Below are positions 21,617 through 30,137 of a stretch of 36,448 bases of DNA, one piece after another; positions within the stretch are counted from its first letter, which is position 1; every line of letters begins with the position of its first letter. The stretch is from Clostridiales bacterium (GTDB lineage: Bacteria; Bacillota; Clostridia; Christensenellales; CAG-138). The notes below the pieces were generated by a model. The model ran no database searches. It saw only the letters and a list, made by a program, of their open reading frames with translations, and was not told where the DNA came from. The stretch lies in contig SFIR01000021.1 in assembly GCA_004556165.1 (NCBI GenBank), positions 1-36,448 of the forward strand, written 5' to 3'. The position numbers and the translations under genes were made by a program.

Positions 21617-23233
21617 ATGGATACGAAACTGATTTTTGTTACCGGAGGCGTTGTTTCTTCGCTCGGTAAAGGCATCACTGCAGCAGCTCTCGGCAGGCTT
21701 CTTAAGGAAAGAGGATATAAGGTTTCAATTATGAAGCTGGATCCTTATCTCAATGTTGACCCGGGTACGATGAATCCGTATCAGCACGGCGAGGTTTTCG
21801 TCACCGATGACGGCGCCGAGACCGACCTCGATATCGGTCACTACGAGAGGTTTATTGATGAAGATCTCACTAAGCTAAATAATACCACCACCGGCCAGAT
21901 CTATTCCGCAGTCCTCGACCGCGAGCGCCGCGGAGGCTATCAGGGCGGAACCGTTCAGGTCATACCCCATATCACCGATGAGATAAAGCTCCGCATCAAG
22001 CGGGCCATCACTGCGCTCAGCCCCGAGATAATGATAGTTGAAATCGGCGGCACCGTCGGCGATATCGAGTCCCAGCCCTTCCTTGAAGCCATCCGCCAGC
22101 TCAAGACTCAGCTTGCAGTGCATCAGTGCTGCTTCATTCATGTAACGCTTATCCCGTATCTTTCCGCATCGGGAGAGCTCAAGACAAAGCCCACCCAGCA
22201 TTCTGTCAAGGAGCTCCAGAGCATCGGCATCCAGCCCGATGTCATAGTATGCCGCAGCGATTACCCCATAGACCGCGGCATCAGGAGCAAGATAGGTCTG
22301 TTCTGCAATGTCCCCGAGGAGAACGTCATTGAAAATCTCAACGCCCGTTCCCTCTATGAAGTACCGCTCATGCTCGAAGAAAGAGGCCTTTGCAGGGTCG
22401 TGCTCAATACTCTCAGCCTCGAGCAGCGCGAACCCGATCTCAGGAAGTGGAGCGCAATGGTTCAGGGTGATATCAGCCCCGAAAAGGAATGTAATATCGC
22501 GCTCGTCGGCAAGTATGTCGAGCTTCACGATGCATATCTCTCCGTTGCCGAAGCGCTGCGCCACAGCGGTATTGCCAATAATGCAAGGGTCAATATCAAA
22601 TGGATTGCCGCTGAGGATGTCGAGCGCGGCTGCCCGGAGGAGATATTTAAGGATGTCGACGGCATACTCGTTCCCGGAGGCTTCGGCGAAAGGGGCATTG
22701 ACGGCATGATGGTCGCTTCGCGCTATGCAAGGGAACATATGCTCCCGTATTTCGGCATCTGCCTCGGCATGCAGATTGCGGTTATCGAATACGCCCGTCA
22801 CGTCCTCGGCTGGGCGGATGCCCATTCCACAGAGGTGGATTTCAACGCAAAGCATCCCGTAATCAACCTCATGGAGGATCAGGTCAATAATATTGAGCGC
22901 ATCGGCGGTACCCTTCGCCTCGGCAGCTACACCTGCCGCCTTGAAAAGGACAGCCTTGCGTATAAGCTGTATAATGAAGAGGAAGTCCATGAGCGCCACC
23001 GCCATAGGTATGAATTCAATAATGAATTCCTCGATGCTTTCCGCGCAAGCGGAATGAAGTTTACGGGCTGGAACCCGAGAAGGGGTCTTGCCGAGATAAT
23101 CGAGCTGCCGGACCATCCCTTCTTTGTGGGCGTTCAGTTCCACCCCGAGTTCAAATCCCGTCCGGATGCCGCTCATCCCATTTTCCGCGGCTTCATTGCC
23201 GCCGCGCTTGAATATAAAGCGGCAGGAAAGTAA
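21617..23233 (+). CDS. pyrG: CTP synthase (glutamine-hydrolysing)
   Basis: 538 residues from ATG 21617 (AAAGGA six nt upstream; family proteins start M-x-TK-x-IFVTGGVVSSLGKG, which this does). An ATG at 21602 is a possible alternative. It aminates UTP to CTP using glutamine and ATP. The synthetase domain has GGVVSSLGKGI, MKLDPYLNVDPGTM and YQHGEVFVTDDGAETDLD. The C-terminal amidotransferase domain has the nucleophile Cys in FGICLGMQ and the His-Glu pair in VQFHPEFKSRP. Monocistronic or co-transcribed with the small redox protein 62 nt downstream. Confidence 0.98.
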   Translation: MDTKLIFVTGGVVSSLGKGITAAALGRLLKERGYKVSIMKLDPYLNVDPGTMNPYQHGEVFVTDDGAETDLDIGHYERFIDEDLTKLNNTTTGQIYSAVLDRERRGGYQGGTVQVIPHITDEIKLRIKRAITALSPEIMIVEIGGTVGDIESQPFLEAIRQLKTQLAVHQCCFIHVTLIPYLSASGELKTKPTQHSVKELQSIGIQPDVIVCRSDYPIDRGIRSKIGLFCNVPEENVIENLNARSLYEVPLMLEERGLCRVVLNTLSLEQREPDLRKWSAMVQGDISPEKECNIALVGKYVELHDAYLSVAEALRHSGIANNARVNIKWIAAEDVERGCPEEIFKDVDGILVPGGFGERGIDGMMVASRYAREHMLPYFGICLGMQIAVIEYARHVLGWADAHSTEVDFNAKHPVINLMEDQVNNIERIGGTLRLGSYTCRLEKDSLAYKLYNEEEVHERHRHRYEFNNEFLDAFRASGMKFTGWNPRRGLAEIIELPDHPFFVGVQFHPEFKSRPDAAHPIFRGFIAAALEYKAAGK

Positions 23234-23295
23234 TAATAAGATAGAAAGCTCCCTAAGGGAGATGCCTATAATTCAAAGTAAAAAGGAGTCAAATT

Positions 23296-23511
23296 ATGGA
23301 GATCAATAAGAAGATGACCATTGAGCAGATCATTTACGATCAGGAGGGCAATGTTGATAACGGCATCGCAGCTATCCTCATGGGCAGCGGCATGCATTGC
23401 CTCGGCTGCGTCATGGCAAGCGGCGAAAGCCTTGAACAGGCCTGCGGCGTACACGGCATCAACTGCGATGCGCTTGTTGACAGCATCAACTCTTATCTTG
23501 CAGAGAAGTAA
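23296..23511 (+). CDS. DUF1858 / hybrid-cluster-associated disulfide-redox domain protein
   Basis: 71 residues. Strong ribosome site (AAAAAGGAG, about 7 nt before ATG). It contains the domain's CxxC in MGSGMHCLGCVMASGE, with the flanking pattern M-x-I-x-x-I/D...A..L...GM.C.GC. Such proteins are thought to be thiol-redox or iron-sulfur-associated and are common in anaerobes; the exact role is not known. The terminator follows directly. Confidence 0.9.
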   Translation: MEINKKMTIEQIIYDQEGNVDNGIAAILMGSGMHCLGCVMASGESLEQACGVHGINCDALVDSINSYLAEK

Positions 23512-23532
23512 TGCGTTTTGAGTAAGCAATGT

Positions 23533-23559
23533 AAAGGGGCTGCGAAAAACAGCCCCTTT
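23533..23559. terminator. Bidirectional terminator
   Basis: AAAGGGGCTG (23533-23542), 7-nt loop, CAGCCCCTTT (23550-23559). A-run and T-run flank the stem, serving both the DUF1858 gene and the minus-strand lipoprotein pseudogene. A second long stem (GCGGAGC.GCC) lies at 23583-23610. Confidence 0.85.
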
Positions 23560-23627
23560 AATGAATATTTGCCGTTTAGCTAAGCGGAGCTGCCTTTATC
23601 GGCGGCTCCGCATTCCATTCCCTTGCA

Positions 23628-24598
23628 CTAATAGCTGAATACTGCGATTACATACACTGTCGTTCTTCCCATGAGATCAACAAGATTGGGATAATCATAG
23701 TATTCACCCTGGATGATTACCTGATAATCCGTGGAGATAAGGTTGCCGAACACATCATACCATCCTAAAAACTCATGCCCCTCATACGGGGTTGCGACAA
23801 CTGCATATTGCAAGTTTTCACCAAAGTGTTCGCTATCTTTAAACCAATTAATGCTGACATACCCTTGACCATCGGCATCAGCGTAGACCGTTGCATCATG
23901 GAAAAAATGCTGTACTTCCTCGGAGGAGCCCGGATGATTCAGGTGCATAAGGCTTTCGGTACACATCATGATCCAGCTAATAGATTGAATCTTAGGACAT
24001 TCTGCGACCATGAGGTATCTATTGGGCGTATTGCGGGAGATGATTCGTTCAATCTCGGGGCAGCATAAAATTTCAAGCTCCGCTGAATCGGAGCCGCTGA
24101 CATCAATCTCGGATATTCCGACAAAATACATGCGTACAACGAAAAGCTCGGAGCATCCGCTCAAATCAAGCTCGCCGACAAGCGTCCCATGGGTGGAAAA
24201 CTGAAAGTCAAAGAAAACCGACAACAATTTGCCGTCCTCATTCCATGAAAAGTTACTGCCTTTGAAGCGTATATCGTTGCTGGGGTAGGGGTTATATTCT
24301 TTATATTCCGACCATGTTCCGGGATCATCCGGATCATAGACGAGCCCATTCTCCGCGCTGAGCTTTTCGCCGTTCTTAAGTCATGCTCGTCAAGATCAGC
24401 CCTTGTGGGTGCAAAGGGATTCGTGGGCTCCTGCGCGGAGGGGTCTTCCGTGGGCTGCTCGGTTGGCTGCTCGGTTGGCTGCTCGGTCGGCTGCTCCGTC
24501 GCCGGCTCCGGGGTTCCCTCATTCTGCGTTGGTGTGCATGCCGCGAAAATCATACATAAAGTTAGCAAAACGCACAGAATGCTTAGAATTTTTTTCAT
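23628..24598 (-). pseudogene. Lipoprotein with LRR-like and InlB-B-like repeats, frameshifted
   Basis: The start is clear: GGAGGT eight nt before ATG 24598, then a signal peptide ending in the lipobox FAAC, followed by (TEQP)n repeats and PTNPFAPTRADLDEHDL. At about 24375-24380 the frame is lost. The continuing protein (N-G-E-K-L-S-A-E-N-G-L-V-Y-D...) is in another frame and runs cleanly to the stop at 23628. It contains leucine-rich-repeat-like strands (LDLSGCSELF, IDVSGSDSAELEIL, CPEIERI) and a C-terminal InlB-type repeat (ATPYEGHEFLGWYD). Restoring one base gives a single surface lipoprotein of about 323 residues. Either a real mutation or a sequencing error. Confidence 0.85.
24453..24500 (-). 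repeat. Four 12-bp tandem repeats in the lipoprotein gene
   Basis: GGCTGCTCGGTT-type units at 24453, 24465, 24477 and 24489, encoding repeated TEQP after the lipobox. Copy-number change would alter the stalk length without breaking the frame. Confidence 0.85.
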
Positions 24599-24954
24599 AT
24601 AAATTACCTCCAATATTTGTTTTCCTTTCGTTTAGGTATTGGAACAAAGTGTCTTTGTCCCTACTGATAGTATACACATACATTTAGAAATTGTCAACAA
24701 TTACATCATATATAATAAACGGTGCACACAAAGCGCACTCATCACAAGAAATCGCAGCAGGCTGATTCTTGCAATACACAAGAGAATCCTGATTTTCATG
24801 CTTGCCGAGGGATAATATTCACACCGGTACATTTCTTTGCACCGGTGTGAATATAGGGGTGTGAATGCTTTTACAGCCGCCTTTTGCTGCCCCAAAAACA
24901 CCTCGGAATCTGAAATTATATTTGATTTTACTCGTAATTCAATTAAAAAAACGC
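24599..24954. other. Gene-free region with a perfect palindrome
   Basis: About 350 bases between the lipoprotein start and the ribosomal operon promoter, with no credible gene. Its main content is the 14-bp inverted repeat at 24815-24854. The lipoprotein promoter should lie near 24640-24700, but I could not fix its elements. Confidence 0.5.
24815..24854. repeat. Perfect 14-bp inverted repeat with a third half-site
   Basis: ATATTCACACCGGT (24815-24828), 12-nt spacer, ACCGGTGTGAATAT (24841-24854). A further GGTGTGAAT follows at 24858-24866. There is no T-run on either strand, so it is not a simple terminator. Confidence 0.8.
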
Positions 24955-24983
24955 TTGACAGCGCTTTGATAAAGTGCTAAACT
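24955..24983 (+). promoter_or_regulatory. Promoter of rpmG-secE-nusG
   Basis: TTGACA (24955-24960), 17-bp spacer, TAAACT (24978-24983), about 85 nt before the rpmG start. Confidence 0.8.
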
Positions 24984-25072
24984 ATGCAAGGTGTCCCCGA
25001 AGGGGACTTTATTTAGCTTGCTTTTTGAAAGTATTCCGTCAAAATGCAGGCAATAAAACAAGGAGGCTCACC

Positions 25073-25222
25073 ATGCGAGTAAAGATCACATTGGCTTGTT
25101 CTGAATGTAAGCAGAGGAACTACAATACCTTCAAGAACAAGAAAAACGACCCCGACAGGCTGGAGTTCAATAAGTATTGCCGCTTCTGCCGCAAGCACAC
25201 AGTGCATAAGGAATCCAAGTAA
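25073..25222 (+). CDS. rpmG: Ribosomal protein bL33
   Basis: 49 residues, full length. Start ATG 25073 has AAGGAGG upstream. Component of the 50S subunit near the exit site. It has both zinc knuckles (CSEC and CRFC), so it is the zinc-containing C+ form. It is first in the classical rpmG-secE-nusG order, 11 nt before secE. Confidence 0.97.
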   Translation: MRVKITLACSECKQRNYNTFKNKKNDPDRLEFNKYCRFCRKHTVHKESK

Positions 25223-25233
25223 GGGGTAACGTT

Positions 25234-25467
25234 ATGGAAAAGAAAGAAAAGAAACCGAATTTCTTTGTAAGAGCCGGTAAAGCAATCGGCAGGTATTTCA
25301 AAGAAGTTGTCGGTGAAGTCAAGAAGCTCAGCTGGCCCACCAAGAAGGAGCTTATCAACTACAGCCTTGCAGTTCTTGCATTTGTAGCATTGATGGCAGC
25401 CATCATGTGGGTGCTTGACCTCGGCTTCAGCACCGGCATCACGGCACTTGCAGGCATCGGCAAGTAA
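25234..25467 (+). CDS. secE: Preprotein translocase subunit SecE
   Basis: 77 residues. An amphipathic N-terminal segment with the conserved VGEVKKLSWPTKKEL precedes one membrane helix (about 43-65). It is the single-span Gram-positive form that clamps SecY in the translocase. 11 nt from both neighbours, within the operon. Confidence 0.97.
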   Translation: MEKKEKKPNFFVRAGKAIGRYFKEVVGEVKKLSWPTKKELINYSLAVLAFVALMAAIMWVLDLGFSTGITALAGIGK

Positions 25468-25478
25468 GGGTTCAAGCT

Positions 25479-26039
25479 ATGTCGGACGAAGTAAGGACTC
25501 ATTACGGGGATGATACCCCTTTTGATGCCCGGTGGTATGTCGTCCACACCTACTCAGGTTATGAGAACAAGGTCAAGGAGGACCTTGAAAAGACCATTGA
25601 GAACAGGCACCTTCAGGATGTTATTCTCGAGGTCAAGTACCCGACCGAGCAGGTAACGGAGATGAAAGAGGGCAGCAAAAAGCCCAAGACCGTGCTCCGC
25701 AAGGTGTACCCCGGATATGTCATGGTCAAGATGATCATGAACGATAACACTTGGTATGTCGTTCGCAATACCCGTGGGGTAACCGGCTTTGTCGGCCCGG
25801 GAAGCAAACCCATCCCGCTCACCGATGAGGAGGTCGTGGCAATGGGAGTCGAGCGCGTCCAGCTCAAGATCGATATCGAAATCGGCGAGAATGTACGCGT
25901 CATCACAGGCCCGTTTGCGAACTTCATCGGAACCGTTAAGGAAATCAATCCCGAAACGCAGAGAGTAAAGCTCAACATCTCGCTCATGGGCAAAGTTACC
26001 CCCATCGAGCTCGACTATGTTGACGTACAAAAGCTGTAA
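25479..26039 (+). CDS. nusG: Transcription elongation/termination factor NusG
   Basis: 186 residues. The N-terminal NGN domain (ARWYVVHTYSGYENKV, then PGYVMVKMIMNDNTWYVVRNTRGVTGFVG) and the C-terminal KOW domain (VRVITGPFANFIGTV) are complete. It binds RNA polymerase and links it to Rho or ribosomes. Rho is also encoded in this window. The start follows AAGGG. Confidence 0.97.
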   Translation: MSDEVRTHYGDDTPFDARWYVVHTYSGYENKVKEDLEKTIENRHLQDVILEVKYPTEQVTEMKEGSKKPKTVLRKVYPGYVMVKMIMNDNTWYVVRNTRGVTGFVGPGSKPIPLTDEEVVAMGVERVQLKIDIEIGENVRVITGPFANFIGTVKEINPETQRVKLNISLMGKVTPIELDYVDVQKL

Positions 26040-26085
26040 TCAGCAGCTGAGAGATCAGCAAAAAAAGAATAACCACGTATGTTTT

Positions 26086-26192
26086 TCCGCGTAAGCGGAT
26101 GTAGCATAGTGGGAGGAAAGGCAGGCTCCCCGAAAGAGGGAGCAGCGCCCGGGACTAAAACGGGAGCGTTCTGCCGATACCGCTCGCACCAC
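26086..26192 (+). promoter_or_regulatory. Structured rplK leader, possible autoregulatory site
   Basis: A 178-nt gap separates nusG and rplK. It contains a GUAA-tetraloop hairpin (TCCGC/GCGGA, 26086-26099). A three-way junction follows: outer GTGG/CCAC (26109-26112 with 26189-26192), GGCAG/CTGCC (26120-26124 with 26171-26175), and two inner hairpins CTCCC/GGGAG (26126-26142) and CCCG/CGGG (26148-26164). No T-run follows, so control would be at translation, for example by L1 binding (established in other bacteria, inferred here). Confidence 0.55.
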
Positions 26193-26217
26193 ATTATATT
26201 TTAGGAGGAATACAAAA

Positions 26218-26643
26218 ATGGCAAAGAAGATAATCGGCTTTGTCAAGCTGCAAATCCCCGCAGGTAAGGCAACACCTGCACCGCCCGTCGGTCCGGCACT
26301 CGGTCAGCACGGCGTAAACATCATGGGCTTCTGTAAGGAGTTCAACGAGCGTACCGCTAAGCAGGCGGGCCTCATCATCCCCGTAGTCATTACGGTTTAT
26401 CAGGATCATTCTTTCACCTTCATCACCAAGACCCCTCCCGCAGCCGTTCTTATCAAGAAGGCATGCGGAATCCAGAGCGGCTCCGGTGTTCCCAACAAGA
26501 CTAAGGTTGCGAACATCACCAAGGCTCAGATTAAGGAAATTGCAGAGCTCAAGATGCCCGACCTCAACGCCGCAAGCCTTGAGACCGCAATGAGCATGAT
26601 AGCCGGCACCGCACGCAGCATGGGCGTTGTCGTTGTTGACTGA
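26218..26643 (+). CDS. rplK: Ribosomal protein uL11
   Basis: 141 residues, full length. AGGAGG lies before the ATG. It starts MAKKIIGFVKLQIPAGKATPAPPVGPALGQ, the typical L11 N-terminal domain with its proline-rich segment, and ends with the RNA-binding domain (KTKVANITKAQIKEIAELKMPDLN). Part of the GTPase-associated centre of the 50S subunit. Confidence 0.98.
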   Translation: MAKKIIGFVKLQIPAGKATPAPPVGPALGQHGVNIMGFCKEFNERTAKQAGLIIPVVITVYQDHSFTFITKTPPAAVLIKKACGIQSGSGVPNKTKVANITKAQIKEIAELKMPDLNAASLETAMSMIAGTARSMGVVVVD

Positions 26644-26660
26644 GAAGCGAGGTATTGATT

Positions 26661-27350
26661 ATGAAGCATGGCAAGAAGTATAACGAAAGCGTAAAGCTTT
26701 TCGATAAGCAGAAGCTGTACGATCCCGAAGAGGGTCTCGAAGTCGTCATCTCCACCGGTAAGGCAAAGTTTGACGAGACCGTCGAAGCTCATATCCGCCT
26801 CGGTGTTGACTCCCGTCACGCAGATCAGCAGGTCCGCGGCGCAGTCGTTCTGCCCCACGGCACCGGTAAGACCGTCCGCGTTCTCGTCTTCGCAAAGGGC
26901 GATAAGGCTCGCGAAGCACTCGAAGCAGGCGCTGATTTCGTAGGTGATGAGGATATGGTAAAGAAGATCCAGACCGAAAACTGGTTTGGATTCGATGTCT
27001 GCGTAGCAACCCCCGATATGATGGGCGTTGTCGGCCGCATCGGTCGTGTCCTCGGCCCGAAGGGCTTGATGCCCAACCCCAAGAGCGGCACCGTTACCAT
27101 GGATGTTTCCAAGGCTATTGCCGATATTAAGGCCGGTAAGGTTGAGTATCGTGTTGATAAGACCAATATCTGCCACTGCCCCATCGGCAAGGTAAGCTTC
27201 GGCAAGGAAAAGCTCACTGAGAACCTGAACACCCTCATGGATGCTATCATCAAGGCAAAACCCGCTGCCGCCAAGGGTACCTACATCAAGAGCCTCGTGC
27301 TCTCCACCACCATGGGCCCCGGCGTCAAGTTCAACGGCATGAAGTTCTGA
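26661..27350 (+). CDS. rplA: Ribosomal protein uL1
   Basis: 229 residues from ATG 26661 (GAGG eight nt upstream; a TTG two codons earlier is unlikely). It contains VRGAVVLPHGTGKTVRVLVFAKG, GRIGRVLGPKGLMPNPKSGTV and a C-terminal STTMGPGVK. It forms the L1 stalk and in many bacteria also represses its own operon by binding the rplK leader. 17 nt after rplK. The operon stops here: rplJ-rplL are not next. Confidence 0.98.
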   Translation: MKHGKKYNESVKLFDKQKLYDPEEGLEVVISTGKAKFDETVEAHIRLGVDSRHADQQVRGAVVLPHGTGKTVRVLVFAKGDKAREALEAGADFVGDEDMVKKIQTENWFGFDVCVATPDMMGVVGRIGRVLGPKGLMPNPKSGTVTMDVSKAIADIKAGKVEYRVDKTNICHCPIGKVSFGKEKLTENLNTLMDAIIKAKPAAAKGTYIKSLVLSTTMGPGVKFNGMKF

Positions 27351-27384
27351 TTTCACTGCTGAAGAAACGAAACACCGCAGATCT

Positions 27385-27413
27385 GCCCCCGAACATTCTG
27401 TTCGGGGGCTTTT
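27385..27413 (+). terminator. Terminator of the rplK-rplA operon
   Basis: GCCCCCGAAC (27385-27394), loop ATTCT, GTTCGGGGGC (27400-27409), then TTTT. Confidence 0.96.
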
Positions 27414-27482
27414 CATATAGTTTTTTGCCTGCGGCGCGCACGAAAAATGCACTGATTTTTAATAAATATGTTGAATTTATGC

Positions 27483-27511
27483 TTGCAAGATATTGTTTTT
27501 GCGTGTAAAAT
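27483..27511 (+). promoter_or_regulatory. Promoter of the coiled-coil hydrolase-dapF operon
   Basis: TTGCAA (27483-27488), 17-bp spacer, TAAAAT (27506-27511). Confidence 0.75.
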
Positions 27512-27595
27512 ATCAATATGGGGAAGTATACACAGAGCATACTTCCGTAAATAAAAGATGCCGCCGGTTTTTACCGGCTTGATATAGGGGAAAAT

Positions 27596-29203
27596 ATGGG
27601 TCTTTCAATTGAAGTCAGAAAATTTATCAATTCCAAGCTCACAGGTGAATTTGTTGATGTTACGCTTCCCGGGGAGCTCCCCGCAAAGCGTACCGAGATA
27701 CGCGATGTACAGCGTGACAATGCTGCTATCGAAGCATCGAAGCGCAGGGTAAAGGAGCTGTCCGCTGCCAAGCTGACCGCCGATAAAGCCCACCGTGCCG
27801 CGCAGGAAACGCTCCGCAAAACGAATGCCGAGCATGAACGCTGCGCCGGGGAACTCAAGGACTGCGAAAAGCATGAGGAGAGCCTGAGGCCGAATTTCGA
27901 AGACACGAAAACGGCTTTTGAAGCGGCAAAACGCGACTGCGGCGAAAAACGCCGCCGTATGGATATTGCCTCAAAAGAAATGAACGAAGCAAATTCCGCA
28001 AGGCGTAGAGCGGAGCAAATCCTTCATGCCGCGACCGCCGCAAGCGAAGCCCCCGATGAAAGGCAGAAGCAGAGCCTGGAGGAGCAGTATAAACAGGCCT
28101 CCGATACTTTCGAGCTCAAGCGTACCGTGTTTGATGCCGCTAAGGCGGTCTACGATGCTGCGGATGACGAATTCCGCACTGTCAAATCCCGGTACGATAT
28201 AGCCAACAGCGAGATAAATGCCGCTCACAGTGCGACAAAGGCCGCCCAGAATGCGAAAAATATCCTGAGCGATAAGGTTACAAAGATGACTGCGCGCGAG
28301 ATCGCCGCAAAGGAACGCCTTGATAAGCTGACAGCCGAGCTCGAGGCGGAGGAGATAAGGACGGTCGAGCTCCAGGGCTCGGCAAGAAGCATCGCCCCTC
28401 GCTATGAGAGCGCAAGATTCCACTATATGGAGTCCGGCAAGGGTGAACCGCTCATTCTCATCCACAGCGCAGGCCAGTCGCTCTATACCTTTAACAAAGT
28501 TTTTGCTAAGCTTGCGCACAGGTACCGAGTTATCGCTCTTGACCTTGCCGGTCACGGCTATTCCGACAGCCCCAGTTTCTTCGATTACGGGCCGGAGGAG
28601 CATGCAGAGGCGATAGTCAGGTTCATGGATGCTATGGGCATTGAGACCGCACACCTTCTCGGCTACGGCATGGGCGCATGCTTTGCGCTGCTGCTTGCAC
28701 AGCTTCACCCCGAGCGCGTGGATAGGATAATCGCAATCACTCCCGGAGGGCTGACCTCGGAAATGCCGACCTCGATTAAGCTGCTCCGCAGCGGCATATT
28801 CGGCATCTTCCGCAGAAGCACCTTCTCAAGGAAGAATATCGCAAAGCTTATTGACGACTCGCTGTTCGATCATACCGTCCTCAAGGAACACGATATTGAC
28901 CAGTACGCCGAACCGTTCACGAACCCGGATGTCCGCAGCGGCGTCCAGCGCACGGTAATGGCGTTTGATGAGGAGGATATCCTCGATAAACTACGCAGTG
29001 TCGATTCCGAGGTGCTGCTGCTATGGGGCGATAAGGATAATTGGCGTCCTATCGACATGAAGGATACCTATCTTGCGGTGCTAAGGCACGCCAATCTCAT
29101 GATTGTACGCAATTCGGGCCATATTCCGCAGGAGGAACGTCCGGACAGGGTCTGCGAATTGGTATTCGATTTCATTCCCGCCGGCTATGATGTCGAGGGC
29201 TGA
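27596..29203 (+). CDS. Coiled-coil / alpha-beta-hydrolase fusion with a degenerate nucleophile
   Basis: 535 residues; start ATG 27596 with AGGGG five nt upstream. Residues 37-258 are a long Ala/Lys/Glu/Arg-rich coiled coil of about 220 residues. Residues 270-530 have the alpha/beta-hydrolase fold: oxyanion region LILIHSAGQS, VIALDLAGHGYSDSP, elbow LLGYGMGA (355-361), acid LLWGDKD (D479) and histidine RNSGHIPQEERPD (H509). The elbow should read G-x-S-x-G, but codon 358 is GGC (Gly), so the nucleophile is missing while the other two triad members remain. It is probably a pseudoenzyme, ligand binder or scaffold. No signal peptide. It is followed by dapF after 5 nt, so they share a transcript. 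I know no named family with this layout. Confidence 0.88.
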   Translation: MGLSIEVRKFINSKLTGEFVDVTLPGELPAKRTEIRDVQRDNAAIEASKRRVKELSAAKLTADKAHRAAQETLRKTNAEHERCAGELKDCEKHEESLRPNFEDTKTAFEAAKRDCGEKRRRMDIASKEMNEANSARRRAEQILHAATAASEAPDERQKQSLEEQYKQASDTFELKRTVFDAAKAVYDAADDEFRTVKSRYDIANSEINAAHSATKAAQNAKNILSDKVTKMTAREIAAKERLDKLTAELEAEEIRTVELQGSARSIAPRYESARFHYMESGKGEPLILIHSAGQSLYTFNKVFAKLAHRYRVIALDLAGHGYSDSPSFFDYGPEEHAEAIVRFMDAMGIETAHLLGYGMGACFALLLAQLHPERVDRIIAITPGGLTSEMPTSIKLLRSGIFGIFRRSTFSRKNIAKLIDDSLFDHTVLKEHDIDQYAEPFTNPDVRSGVQRTVMAFDEEDILDKLRSVDSEVLLLWGDKDNWRPIDMKDTYLAVLRHANLMIVRNSGHIPQEERPDRVCELVFDFIPAGYDVEG

Positions 29204-29208
29204 CGGGG

Positions 29209-30048
29209 ATGCAGGTCTTTGAATTCACAAAAATGCACGGCCTCGGCAATGATATGATCCTCATTGACGATAGAGCTGAGAGGATACAGAATATCAATGC
29301 CTTTGCCGTAAGAATACTTCATAGGAATACCGGCATCGGCGCGGATTCGCTTTTGGTAGTCAATAATTCCGATGTCGCCGATATCAGGATGCGAATACTG
29401 AACAGTGACGGCAGCGAAGCGGAGATGTGCGGAAACGGAATACGCTGTTTTGTCAAATTCGCAATCGAAAAGGGCATTATTGCTTCCTCCGATTTCACCG
29501 TTGAAACGCTTTCGGGCATCAAGCATCCGAGCGCGGTCATTGAAAACGGTGAGATCACAGCAATAGGCGTTGACATGGGTGAACCGAAGCTCGACTGCAT
29601 GGATATTCCGGTGGCGGCGGAGGGCAGGTTCATAGATAAAACCCTCTTTTCACACGGTAAGCTCTTTAACGTCACGAGCGTAAATACGGGGGTTCCGCAT
29701 ACCGTTGCATTCGTTGATGACTGCGACCTGCTGGATGTCGAATACTACGGCCGCGATATCGAGAATTCCCCGATATTCCCGAAGCGTACCAATGTGGATT
29801 TCGTTCAGGTCATCGACCGTGAAAATATCATAATGCGCGCATGGGAGCGAGGCTGCGGCTGCACCATGTGCTGCGGCACCGGCGCATGCGCCTCGGTCGC
29901 TGCCTGCGTACTCTCCGGAAAGACCGAAAGAAAGGTCAATGTGCATGTCGAAATCGGCACGCTTCTCATCGAGTGGAGGGATGATAACAGGCTGTATATG
30001 ACGGGCCCTGCCGAAACGGTCTGCGAGGGCAAATTCTTTTTATACTGA
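29209..30048 (+). CDS. dapF: Diaminopimelate epimerase
   Basis: 279 residues. It interconverts LL- and meso-diaminopimelate for lysine and peptidoglycan synthesis. Both catalytic cysteines are present: AEMCGNGIRC and the MCCGTGACAS loop. The N-terminal FTKMHGLGNDMILID and the duplicated beta-fold are typical. The start is 5 nt after the preceding gene's stop, with GAGGG inside that gene, so translation is likely coupled. It indicates a meso-DAP cell wall. Confidence 0.97.
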   Translation: MQVFEFTKMHGLGNDMILIDDRAERIQNINAFAVRILHRNTGIGADSLLVVNNSDVADIRMRILNSDGSEAEMCGNGIRCFVKFAIEKGIIASSDFTVETLSGIKHPSAVIENGEITAIGVDMGEPKLDCMDIPVAAEGRFIDKTLFSHGKLFNVTSVNTGVPHTVAFVDDCDLLDVEYYGRDIENSPIFPKRTNVDFVQVIDRENIIMRAWERGCGCTMCCGTGACASVAACVLSGKTERKVNVHVEIGTLLIEWRDDNRLYMTGPAETVCEGKFFLY

Positions 30049-30063
30049 TGAATTCTAATAGAA

Positions 30064-30097
30064 AAACTACCGAATACCCTGCGGTATCCGGTAGTTT
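30064..30097. terminator. Convergent terminator between dapF and the anti-sigma gene
   Basis: AAACTACCG-A-ATACC pairs with GGTAT-C-CGGTAGTTT across a CTGC loop. It has an A-run before and TTTTCG after, usable in both directions. Confidence 0.88.
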
Positions 30098-30137
30098 TCG
30101 TTTATGAAAATCAGAAGGAGAAATCCAAGATAATTTC

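Noticed and set aside
21875..23176. 433-codon open frame antisense to pyrG
   Set aside because: Shadow of pyrG with no start signal or domain.
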